Shown: positions 18,269 through 26,500 of the stretch, in pieces
Numbering within the stretch: the stretch's first letter is position 1
How the letters are laid out: every line of letters begins with the position of its first letter
From: Myxococcota bacterium
Lineage (GTDB): Bacteria; Myxococcota_A; Bradymonadia; UBA7976; UBA1532
Direction of reading: 5' to 3'
DNA length: 33,619 nucleotides
Assembly: GCA_023150895.1 (NCBI GenBank)
Contig: JAKLJY010000094.1
Span: 1-33,619, forward strand
Notes under the pieces: generated by a model
Told to the model about the DNA's origin: nothing
What the model saw: only the letters and a program-made list of their open reading frames with translations
Database searches by the model: none
Made by a program: the position numbers and the translations under genes

Positions 18269-21200
18269 CACTCCACCAGCGTCTCGTAGTAGCGTTTCAC
18301 TTGCTCCTCGAAGGCCTCGGGGGCCTTGTCCTTCATCGCGTCGAGGAGGTCCTTGCGGAACTCGGCGGGGGACTCGTGCGCGTCGGCGCCGGGGATCTCG
18401 ACCTTGCGGCGGGACATGCGGCGCCCTTCGCCGTCGCGCTCGCCCTGCCCGCGGTCGGCCCGCTGCGGCGAGGCGGCCTGCTTGAGCCCCTGCATGATGC
18501 CCTCGAGCTCGTTCATGGCCTGCCGCTGACTCGGACGGGCCTCGCCGGGGCGCTGGCGGTCGAGGCCCTCGGCGGCTTTGTCCATGGCCTGCGCGGCGTT
18601 GCCGGCCTTCTGACCCATCTCGGGGGACATGCCCGGGATGCGCTCTCCGCTCTGACCGATGCGGTCGCGCAACCGGCGGGCGCCCTCGGCCACCTGCCGT
18701 TGGCGCTGCCCCTGATTCTGCGGCGGGCCGCCCTGCTGGCCCGGCTGCGGCTGCGGTTCCCCCGTCTCGCCGGGCTGCGGCTGCCCCTGGGGATCGGGCA
18801 TCGTCGGCCCGGCCATGGGCGGCGGTTTCGGCTCGCACTCGCGGCGCTTGATGACGTCGAACTGCTTGAGCAGCGCGGCCGTATCCCGGGCGACCTCCCG
18901 CCCGAGGGCCTTGCCCTGCGCGAGCGCGTCGTGCGTGGCCGCGCTCGGCTCGGTGCCGGCCATGCGGATGGCCCGCTCCATCGTCTCGAGGCTGTCGACG
19001 AGACGCTCGCCCATCTCCATCGCGTCGACGAGTTCGGGCCGGGTGAGGGCGTCGTTGTACTGGTCGATGCGGCCCCGCGCTTCGTCGAGTTCGCTCTGCA
19101 TGTACGGGGGCAGGTCGACGGGGTCGACGCGTTCGATCAGGCCGCGCAGGCGCCCGCCGCGCTCTTTCAGCGAACCGTAGGGGGCGGCGAGCGTCTCGCC
19201 GAGGATGCGGGCGATGCAGTCGTCCTCTTCCTTGAGGGCGGCGTTCGTCTCGTCGTTGAGACCCTGTTGCTGCTGCATGAGGTCCCGCGTCTGGTCCATC
19301 AGCTCGCTGATGGCCTTCTGCATCTCCGGGTTGGACTCCTCGTTGAGGTCGTCGAGATCCTCGTCGAGCTGTTTCGAGAGTTCCTCGAGGGACTGTTCCA
19401 TCTCTTCGATGGCTTTCAACGCGTCGTCGAGCCGGTTCTCTTCGAGCATCTTGTCGATCTGATCGAGCTGCGACTCGGTCTTTTCCAGGCCCTTCTGGAC
19501 CTCGTCGTTCTTCAGCCCGTCCATGTTCAGGAACTCCTCGGGGAGCTTCTGGCGCAGCTTGGCGATGCGCTCGCGGATCTCCTCGATGCGGCTCTTGAGG
19601 CGCTGGATGTCCCGCCGGATGCGCTGTTTGAGCGCGTCGGAGGGGGCGCGTTTGTATTCGCCGATGAGGTCGCGCAAGCGCTGCGTCGAGGCCTTGATCT
19701 CGTCCGTCAGGGCCATGAGCTCCTCGAGCGCGAGGCGGGCGACGAGGGCCTCGATGAGCACGATCGTCTGCTCGACCTGCTCGATGGTGGCCTCGTTGGC
19801 CCGCGACACCGCCCGGATGGCCGCGTCCTGCTTGCCGGCGAGGCCCTGCGTCTGCACGGTGATGACCGGCTTTTCGGCGCCGAGGGCCTTTTCGAGCGAG
19901 CCCGTGCGGCCGGCGAGCGCGAGCTGCACTTCTTTGGGTGTCAGCGCGTCGTCCTTCAGGCGCGCGACGATCTCGGCGAGCGTCTTCGCGGCGCTCTCGG
20001 TGGCGTTGAAGTAGGCGAGCACGCGCTCCGTGACCGGCGCGAGCGCGGCCTTCGTCGCCGGATCGGCGTCGGCCCGGTAGTCGATCTCCAGGCGGTCGGC
20101 GAGTGCGTTGACGAAGGCGTCCACCAGGCCGTTGAGCTTCTCCATCTCCTCCTGATGCTTCTTCTGCGGGGAGTGGATGGTCAGCCAGCGGGTCGCGGAG
20201 ACGGACCGCTGCGGACCGTCGACGCCGTTGTTGTCGTAGAGTTCGACGCTGATGCCGATGCGGTCGCCGCCCGTCGCCTGAATGCGCGCGAGGTCGATCT
20301 CGTCCCCGCCGTCGATGCGTTTGCCCGAGACGCCCGGCTGGTCGATGCGCTCGGGGTGGTCGGGGTCGGCCTCCAGCGTCAGCAGAATGGCCGCCTTGGA
20401 GAGGCCGTGGTCGTCGCCGCCCTCGAACTCGACCCGGATGGGCCGCAGATCGGTGATCTCGCCGTCGGCGGCGGGCAGCTTCAGCGTCACGCTGGGGGGC
20501 TGGTCGGGCTCGAGCCGCAGGTGCCGCTCGATGGCTTCGGCCTGCGTCTCGCCGTCCTCGGAGACCACCACGAAGCGCCACTTGCCGCCGGTGGTGATCG
20601 TCCAGCGGCCGGTGCCGTCGCGCGCGTCCGCGAGCGAGAGGGGCGTCTCCACGGCGCCACCGTCCGGGCCCGCGCCGGGCTGCACGATCGCCAGCGCCCG
20701 CGCGGCCGCGAGCGTCGTGGCGCGCACCTGCACGACCGTGCCCTTCGGGGCCTCGAAGTCCCCCGTGGAGTTGGGCACGACGCGATCGGAGCGCTTCATG
20801 TAGGGCGGGTAGATCAGGGTGAGTTCGAGATCGCCGACCAGCGGCCCGACGAGGCGCGCGCCCTCCGCCGTGCGGGCCGGCAGCAGCGTGCCGAGGCCGC
20901 GCGTCAGCCACGCGGGGCCGACGAGCCCGAGCAGAAGCCAGAGCGCCGCGACGCCGAGGGCGACGTGCAGCGGCCGCTTCGCGGGCAGCAGCGGCGTCTG
21001 CGACGCGAGATCGACCTCGGACAGCCGATGTTCGACCTGTCGCGCCAGCCCGGCCACGAGCTCGGGCGTCTGCTGCCCGGGGGCATCCCACTCGCGCGCG
21101 AACTGCACCGAGGCGATGAGGCCGTCCTTCAGGTCCGGCAGGCCGCGCTCGAGGTGCGCCGCCACGGCCGCGTCGTCGGCGAACCGCCGCCACGGCCGCC

Positions 21201-21435
21201 ACAGAAACCGCCACAGCAGCGCCCCCGCACCGAGGCCGAGAAGCGTCCAGGCGAAGAGGCGGAACGAGCGGCCGCCGGAGAGGCCCGCGGCCAGCACGAC
21301 GAGCGCGAGGAATCCGGCGCCGAGCCCCCCCGCGCTCCAGAGAAGCGTCTGCACGAGGGCGCGTCCGCGCAGCCGGCTGCGGGTGAACGAGAGCGCGTCG
21401 TGGATGCGCTCGAAATCGACGGGGCGGTTGGACAT
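18268..21435 (-). CDS. DUF4175-family large membrane protein
   Basis: 1055 residues, ATG at 21435-21433. The N-terminus has two or three membrane spans: about residues 26-50 (LLWSAGGLGAGFLALVVLAAG), 57-75, and 157-176 (LHVALGVAALWLLLGLVGP). A periplasmic beta-rich part follows (DLELTLIYPPYMKRSDRVVPN, GGDDHGLSKAAILLTLE). Residues ~440-740 form a long helical/coiled-coil region, and a Pro/Gln/Gly-rich linker lies near 850-900 (PDPQGQPQPGETGEPQPQP). This is the architecture of DUF4175 proteins, which are repeatedly found with MoxR and DUF58 genes. It is the first gene of the operon DUF4175 - peptidase MA - MoxR, with TGATG coupling to the second gene. Biochemical function is unknown. The promoter should lie in 21436-21591, but no convincing boxes were seen there. 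Confidence 0.85.
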   Translation of the reverse strand: MSNRPVDFERIHDALSFTRSRLRGRALVQTLLWSAGGLGAGFLALVVLAAGLSGGRSFRLFAWTLLGLGAGALLWRFLWRPWRRFADDAAVAAHLERGLPDLKDGLIASVQFAREWDAPGQQTPELVAGLARQVEHRLSEVDLASQTPLLPAKRPLHVALGVAALWLLLGLVGPAWLTRGLGTLLPARTAEGARLVGPLVGDLELTLIYPPYMKRSDRVVPNSTGDFEAPKGTVVQVRATTLAAARALAIVQPGAGPDGGAVETPLSLADARDGTGRWTITTGGKWRFVVVSEDGETQAEAIERHLRLEPDQPPSVTLKLPAADGEITDLRPIRVEFEGGDDHGLSKAAILLTLEADPDHPERIDQPGVSGKRIDGGDEIDLARIQATGGDRIGISVELYDNNGVDGPQRSVSATRWLTIHSPQKKHQEEMEKLNGLVDAFVNALADRLEIDYRADADPATKAALAPVTERVLAYFNATESAAKTLAEIVARLKDDALTPKEVQLALAGRTGSLEKALGAEKPVITVQTQGLAGKQDAAIRAVSRANEATIEQVEQTIVLIEALVARLALEELMALTDEIKASTQRLRDLIGEYKRAPSDALKQRIRRDIQRLKSRIEEIRERIAKLRQKLPEEFLNMDGLKNDEVQKGLEKTESQLDQIDKMLEENRLDDALKAIEEMEQSLEELSKQLDEDLDDLNEESNPEMQKAISELMDQTRDLMQQQQGLNDETNAALKEEDDCIARILGETLAAPYGSLKERGGRLRGLIERVDPVDLPPYMQSELDEARGRIDQYNDALTRPELVDAMEMGERLVDSLETMERAIRMAGTEPSAATHDALAQGKALGREVARDTAALLKQFDVIKRRECEPKPPPMAGPTMPDPQGQPQPGETGEPQPQPGQQGGPPQNQGQRQRQVAEGARRLRDRIGQSGERIPGMSPEMGQKAGNAAQAMDKAAEGLDRQRPGEARPSQRQAMNELEGIMQGLKQAASPQRADRGQGERDGEGRRMSRRKVEIPGADAHESPAEFRKDLLDAMKDKAPEAFEEQVKRYYETLVE

Positions 21436-21591
21436 GGGGCGCGTCGGTTTACCACAGGGCGGCGGGGCGCGTCATCGAGCTCTCCCAACCCAAGACGCGC
21501 GAAGTGGGATTCCGGTTTGCAAAGATTCGCGCGCCGCGCGGGGCCCGAGGAGCATGTCGCCGCAACGTCCGCCGGCCAGGGCGACACGCTC

Positions 21592-22227
21592 CTACTCGAA
21601 GTCGGGCAGGCTGATGCCGCCGTTCAGGATGACCGCGAACACGAGGTCCGGGCCCGGCAGCGCGGTAAAGGCGTGGGCGGTGCCCGGCCCCTGATGCAAC
21701 GTCTCGCCGCGGCGCAGGACGCGCCCGGTGTCGTCGCGCAGCGCGCCCTGGAGGACGAGCGTCTGCTCCTCGCCGAAGTGGGTGTGGTGTGGAAACGCGA
21801 CGCCGGGCGCGAGGCGCACGAGGCCGACCCGCGCGCTGGCCAGCGCCGGGCCGAACGGCCGATCCAGATCGCACAGCGCGACGCCGGGCAGCGGCGCGGC
21901 CACCCAGACCGCCGCGTCGTCGACGAGCGCGAGCACGCGGCCGGCGGCGGCCTCGTCCACGTCCAGGAACACCGCCATCGGCGCCAGGAGGCTCGCGAGG
22001 CGCGGGCGTGGGGCGGCCGCCGCGACCAGGCGCGTGCGCGCGGCCTGCCGAGGCCGCTCGACGGGCAGCTCCTCCGCCAATGCGGCGATGAGCGCGCGGG
22101 CCTCGGCGCGCAGCCGCTCGGCATCCGGGTGGACGCTCAGGGCGGCCTCGACGTCGGCGCGCTCGGCGGGGTCCAGGGTGTCGAGGAGCAGCTCGACGAC
22201 GCGATCTCTGAGCTCCGGGGCGGTCAT
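21592..22227 (-). CDS. chrR: ChrR-type cupin anti-sigma factor lacking the zinc CxxC motif
   Basis: 211 residues from ATG at 22227-22225, overlapping the sigma-factor stop (ATGA, 22224-22227). The N-terminal ~100 residues are helical (APELRDRVVELLLDTLDPAERADVEAALSVHP) and fit an anti-sigma domain. The C-terminal half is a cupin with H-x-H-x3-E and a later His (FPHHTHFGEEQ; GTAHAF), the ligand set of the ChrR cupin. In the Rhodobacter ChrR family the N-terminal domain binds zinc through H-x3-C-x2-C. Here that motif is absent; the only cysteine in the chain is in the cupin half (VALCDLD). It could still bind the sigma factor, as zinc-less anti-sigma domains do, but sensing would differ. The pairing with an ECF sigma factor makes the family call strong. 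Confidence 0.82.
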   Translation of the reverse strand: MTAPELRDRVVELLLDTLDPAERADVEAALSVHPDAERLRAEARALIAALAEELPVERPRQAARTRLVAAAAPRPRLASLLAPMAVFLDVDEAAAGRVLALVDDAAVWVAAPLPGVALCDLDRPFGPALASARVGLVRLAPGVAFPHHTHFGEEQTLVLQGALRDDTGRVLRRGETLHQGPGTAHAFTALPGPDLVFAVILNGGISLPDFE

Positions 22228-22814
22228 CGAGGTTCTCCCGTCTCGTCCGCGGCGAGGTGGCCGTCCTGGTCGACCCCCAGATGCAGCCGGAGTCGGGCGA
22301 ATCCGGCGGCGGTGCGCGACTTCACGGTGCCGACGGGGATCGTCAGATGCAAGGCGATCTCGGCGGCGCTGAGCCCCTCGAAGTAGGCGAGCGCGAGCAC
22401 GACCCGCTGCGGCTCCGGGAGCGCGGCGAGGGCCGCCTGCACGCGGCGCCGATCGGGCACCATCGCCGGATCGTCGGGGGCGACGGGCTCGGCCGCGGGT
22501 GCGCCGGCGTCCCGGACGTGCAACCGCGTCCGCGCCGTCGATCGCAGTCGATCGAGCGCCCGGCTGCGGGTGCGCATCGCCAGAAAGGTGCGCACCGACC
22601 CGCGCGCCGGGTCGAACGCTTCGGGGCGCTGCCACGCGTCGAGCAGCACGTCGTGCACGAGATCCTCGGCCTCGGCGGGCGTGCCGAGGATGCGCACGCC
22701 GAGCGCGAGGAGCGCCGGGGCGTGGCGGTCGTAGAGGCGCGCGAGCGACGTGCGATCGCCGTCGGCCATGGCCTCCCAGAGCAGCGCGTCGGCGTCCACG
22801 GTTTCGTCCCGCAT
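22224..22814 (-). CDS. ECF RNA polymerase sigma factor (RpoE of RpoE-ChrR pairs)
   Basis: 196 residues. ATG at 22814-22812 is preceded by GGGGGGA and gives the usual length; another in-frame ATG at 22880 would add 22 residues and would be nearly leaderless from the candidate promoter. Region 2 is recognisable (LARLYDRHAPALLALGVRIL, AEDLVHDVLLDAWQRPEAFDP, then RTFLAMRTRSRALDRLR), a linker follows, and region 4 carries the helix-turn-helix (LPEPQRVVLALAYFEGLSAAEIA, IPVGTVKSRTAAGFARLR). It directs RNA polymerase to a stress regulon; in relatives the signal is singlet oxygen or other oxidants. Overlap with the cupin anti-sigma gene places it in the ECF-ChrR group. Autoregulation is suggested by the promoter-like motif at 22886-22915. 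Confidence 0.9.
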   Translation of the reverse strand: MRDETVDADALLWEAMADGDRTSLARLYDRHAPALLALGVRILGTPAEAEDLVHDVLLDAWQRPEAFDPARGSVRTFLAMRTRSRALDRLRSTARTRLHVRDAGAPAAEPVAPDDPAMVPDRRRVQAALAALPEPQRVVLALAYFEGLSAAEIALHLTIPVGTVKSRTAAGFARLRLHLGVDQDGHLAADETGEPR

Positions 22815-22885
22815 GGGCGTCCCCCCCAGGAACTCGGGGCACGCTCGCACGGGGTCCGGAAACGCGTCAACGGTCAGCATGCCCT

Positions 22886-22915
22886 CGGTACGCCGGCGGC
22901 CGCCCGCCCGGATCG
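22886..22915 (-). promoter_or_regulatory. Candidate ECF promoter for sigma/anti-sigma operon
   Basis: On the minus strand CGATCCGG (22915-22908) and CCGGCGTACCG (22896-22886) lie 11 bases apart, giving GATCC-N18-GTACC. The same two blocks occur upstream of the divergent gene. GATCC resembles the -35 element of RpoE-ChrR-type (ECF11) promoters (TGATCC). The mRNA would begin near 22880, about 65 bases before the preferred start. Confidence 0.4.
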
Positions 22916-22955
22916 GCCGGTCAAACAAGAAATCGAACGAAACGACGTTGGGGGT

Positions 22956-22984
22956 CGATCCGGTCGCGGCGGACCGGCGTACCG
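22956..22984 (+). promoter_or_regulatory. Candidate ECF promoter for the NTF2-like gene
   Basis: CGATCCGG (22956-22963) and CCGGCGTACCG (22974-22984) are 10 bases apart, giving GATCC-N17-GTACC. Both blocks are identical to those on the other strand, with one base less between them. Transcription would start near 22990, about 40 bases before the ATG at 23032, which has its own RBS GGAGA (23021-23025). Confidence 0.4.
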
Positions 22985-23031
22985 GGAACACACCCCAACG
23001 GGTCGCCCCGGGCGACCGCAGGAGACGCCGC

Positions 23032-23457
23032 ATGAGCACGCCGAACCGCACCCACCTCGAGACCATCCAGACCCTGTACGCCGCCTTCGGGCGGGGCGAC
23101 GTCGACGCCATCATGGCCCTCCTCAGCCCCGCGATCGAGTGGGACGTGGAGCAGGTGGGCGCCGCCGCCGAGCTGCCCTGGCTCCGCCCGCGCCGGGGCC
23201 TCGACGAGGTTCGGGGCTTCTTCGGCGACCTCGCAGCGAACGTCGACCTGCAGCGTTTCGAGCCGCGCGGTCTGTTCGCCGGTCTCGACGGCGCGGTGAT
23301 GGGCGTGTTCTACATGGAGGGCGTGGTGCGGCGCACGGGCCGGCGGGTCGTCGACTCGGCCGACACTCACCTCTGGGAGTTCGACACCGAGGGCCGGGTC
23401 GCCCGCATGCGGCACATCGTCGACACCCTGCAGCACGTCCGCGCCTGGCAGGGCTGA
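23032..23457 (+). CDS. NTF2-like (SnoaL-type) protein
   Basis: 141 residues, ATG at 23032 with GGAGA at 23021-23025. The pattern LETIQTLYAAFGRGDVDAIMALLSPAIEWD, then RGLDEVRGFFGDLAANVDLQRFEPRGLFAGLDGAVMGVFYMEGVVRRTGRRVVDSADTHLWEFDTEGRVARMRH, is that of small SnoaL/NTF2-like proteins with a cone-shaped ligand pocket. Many bind or convert small hydrophobic molecules; the substrate here is unknown. It is divergent from the ECF sigma/ChrR operon and shares a promoter-like motif with it, which suggests it belongs to the oxidative-stress regulon of that sigma factor. Confidence 0.82.
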   Translation: MSTPNRTHLETIQTLYAAFGRGDVDAIMALLSPAIEWDVEQVGAAAELPWLRPRRGLDEVRGFFGDLAANVDLQRFEPRGLFAGLDGAVMGVFYMEGVVRRTGRRVVDSADTHLWEFDTEGRVARMRHIVDTLQHVRAWQG

Positions 23458-23508
23458 GCCGGCCCCCCCGACCGATAAAGTTTCCCCCGCTTCTGCGGAT
23501 CGTGTCTG

Positions 23509-23540
23509 CTACGCGCCAAAACCCCCAGACGGCGCGGTAG
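23509..23540. other. Imperfect hairpin upstream of the glycosyltransferase fusion gene
   Basis: CTACGCGCC (23509-23517) and GGCGCGGTAG (23531-23540) can pair with one bulged base over a 13-base loop, ending nine bases before the ATG at 23550. It might end transcription from the upstream gene or be a leader structure. There is no Shine-Dalgarno sequence before 23550. Confidence 0.25.
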
Positions 23541-23549
23541 ATCGGTCCG

Positions 23550-26500
23550 ATGAACTTTCTCTTCCTGTACACGCACCAGACCTGGCCGATGCACTACTTC
23601 CACGGGGGGGTGATGGCCCGGGCGCTCGTCAACGAGGGCCACACCGTCACGTGGTTCAACTGCGAGCGCACCATGTTCGGGTGCCACGCGCAGTGGATCG
23701 TGCCGTCGATGCCGCCGGACGACATCTGCACGGCCTGCGTGCAGCGCGGTTCGTGGCTCGACGACATGGGCGTGCCGCACACGCCGATGTCCGCTTACCT
23801 GACCGACGCCGACCGCGCCGATGCCGCGGCCATCCGGCAGATGACGGACGTCCACGCGCTGTTCGCATTGCGCGACGGCGACGTGCCCATCGGCGAGTGC
23901 GCGTTGTCTTCGCCCGTGTCCGCGTTCCGGATGATCTCGATCGACGATCCCGTGCCCGGTTTCCTCGAGCGCTACCGCGACGCCGTGGCGAGCGCGCTGC
24001 TGGTGAACCGCGCGGTGACGCGCTTCATGGAGCAGCATCCCGTCGACCGGGTGGTCATGCACCTCGGGCGGCTGCTGCCCGAGCAGGTGATGATTCACCA
24101 CGTCGAGCGCCGCGGCCTGCCGTGGTTCGTCTGGGAGACGGGCCCGGTGCGCAACTCGATGGCGCTCTACAAGGACGCCAACGTCTACAACTTCCGGTAC
24201 CTGCAGGGGCGCTGGAAGGCCTTCGCCGACGCTCCCCTCTCCGTGGACGAGATCGCCACGGTGCAGCACCTGCTCTTCCTGCGCCGCAAGGACCGCCGCA
24301 AGTCGGGCATGTATACGTACAGCCCGACGCAGACGTCGGCCCGCGTGATGTTCGAGCAGCTCGGCCTCGCGCCGACCCGCAAGCTCGCGGCGGTGTTCAC
24401 GAGCAGCGTCGACGAGGTCAACGTGCTCTCGTCCATGCTCGATCCGAACTGGACGCGGCGCTACCCGGACCAGTACGCCTTCGTGCGCGAGGCGCTGGAC
24501 TGGGCGCGGGCGAACCCGGACTGGAGCCTGGTGGTCCGCATTCACCCCAACGAGGGCGCGCGGGCCAATCACCTGGGCATGAAGGGCACGCAGTCGCTGG
24601 AGCTGTACCAGCGCATGCTGACCCCCGAGGTCGTCCCCCCCAACGCCCGCATCGTGTGGCCGGACGACCAGATCAGCAGTTATACCCTGATGGAGACGGC
24701 CGCGGTGGGTTTGGTCTGGGCCTCGACGACGGGCACCGAGATGACCTGCATGGGCCGCCCGGTGGTCATCGTGGACAACCCGCTGTACCGGGTGGCGAAC
24801 TTCACCTGGCTGTGCGACGGGCCGGGGCACCTCGGCCATGCCATCGAGACCGCCGTCGCCAGCACGCCCGAGGAGCGCCTCGAGAACGCCATCCGCGCGC
24901 AGCGCTTCGCGTACCATCAGCTCGCCCGCTACGCGCTGCCCTTCCCGCTGGTGGTCGACCACGGCCGCATGGAGCGCATCAGCCTCGATTTCGGCCGTCC
25001 CGAAGACCTCGTGCGGGGGCGTTTCCCGGCGCTCGACAAGGTGCTCGACTACCTGGTGCGCGACGTCTCGCCCTTCCCCGAGGCCCCGACGACGGACGCC
25101 GCGGACGCCCGCTGGGAGCGCGCCGCGATGGCCCGCCTGATCGCCCCGGAGTTCCGGCTCGACGAGCGCTCGCCGCTGCCGGAGAGCCTGCCGGACGCCG
25201 CCGCCTTCGCCACCGCGGCCGCCGGGCGCGGCCTGCACCCGGACGAGCGCGAGGGCACGTTCGCGGATCTCACCCGCCTGCTGCGCACGACCCGGCCGGA
25301 CGGCCCCCTCATCACCTTCGGGCCGGTCGGGCCGCTGTTGAAGGTCATGGCCCCGGCCCGGTCGCACGTGCTCGTCGACCACCGCGACGCCGACGTCATC
25401 GACGCCGACGTGGGCGGGCGCCCGAGTCAGCTCCCCCTGCGCCCGCGCAGCGCCGCGGCGGTCGTGCTGCACGGGCTGTCCGGCGCCGATCCGCGGGTCG
25501 ATCTGGCCGCCGCGCGCGACGCGCTCACCCCCGGCGGGCAGATGCTCGTGCTGGCGGTGCCCGGTATCTGCCCGGCGGCGCTCGAGCCCACGCAGGCCGG
25601 CCTGCGGCAATTGCTCGAAGAGACCGGCCTGACCGGGGTGGTGGTGCGTCCGGCCGGCGGCGGCGGCTTCGTCGGTTGCGGGCGCGTCCCCGGCACGGCG
25701 GAGGCGGCGGGTCCCCTGCTCGCGCGGCGCGATCCCCTGTCGCAGGTGCTGCCGCCCGTGCGGCGCGACGCGGACAAGATCAGCACGCCGGACGGCAAGA
25801 CGGTACTGCTCGTCCGCCGCGGCGAGGCTTACAGCGCGTGGCCCGAGGACCTCGACGCCGCGCAGCCCGTGCCCGACTACTACCGCTTCGACCGCCCCGA
25901 GGTGCGACGCCTCGTGCCCCCGACGGCCAAGCGCGTGCTCGACGTCGGCTGCGCCGGGGGCGGCCTCGGCGCCGCGCTCAAGAAGGAGCGCCCGAGCCTC
26001 GTGGTGGATGGCATCGAGGTGGTGCCCCACGCCGCGCGCATGGCCGATCAGGTGCTCGACGAGGTCTTCGTCGGGCCCGTGGAGCAGGTCCACCCCCGCC
26101 TGACGGACGGGGCGTATGACTGCATCGTCTTCGCCGACGTGCTCGAACACACGGTCGACCCGGTGGGTGTGCTGCGGCTGCTGCGCCCGAAGCTCAAGGC
26201 CGACGGCGTGCTCGTCGTATCGCTGCCCAACATCCGCCACTGGACGGTCCTCGGCCCGCTGATCGAGGGCAAGTTCGACTACGTAGACGCCGGCATCCTG
26301 GACCGGACGCACCTGCGCTTCTTCACCAAACAGACGATGGTCGAGCTGTTCCACCACAACGGCTTCGACGTGACGCAGGTGCTCAAGGTGGACTTCGGCG
26401 GCGAGGCCCCGCCCCCCGTGGTGGAGGCCCTGAAACAGACCGGCCTCGCCGTGGACACGCTCCAGGACGAGTCCGGGGCGTATCAGTACCTGCTCGTGTG

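Noticed and set aside
18232-22386. Long plus-strand ORF antisense to the DUF4175 and ChrR genes
   Set aside because: Leu/Val/Arg/Gly-rich shadow; the minus-strand DUF4175, cupin and sigma genes explain the region.
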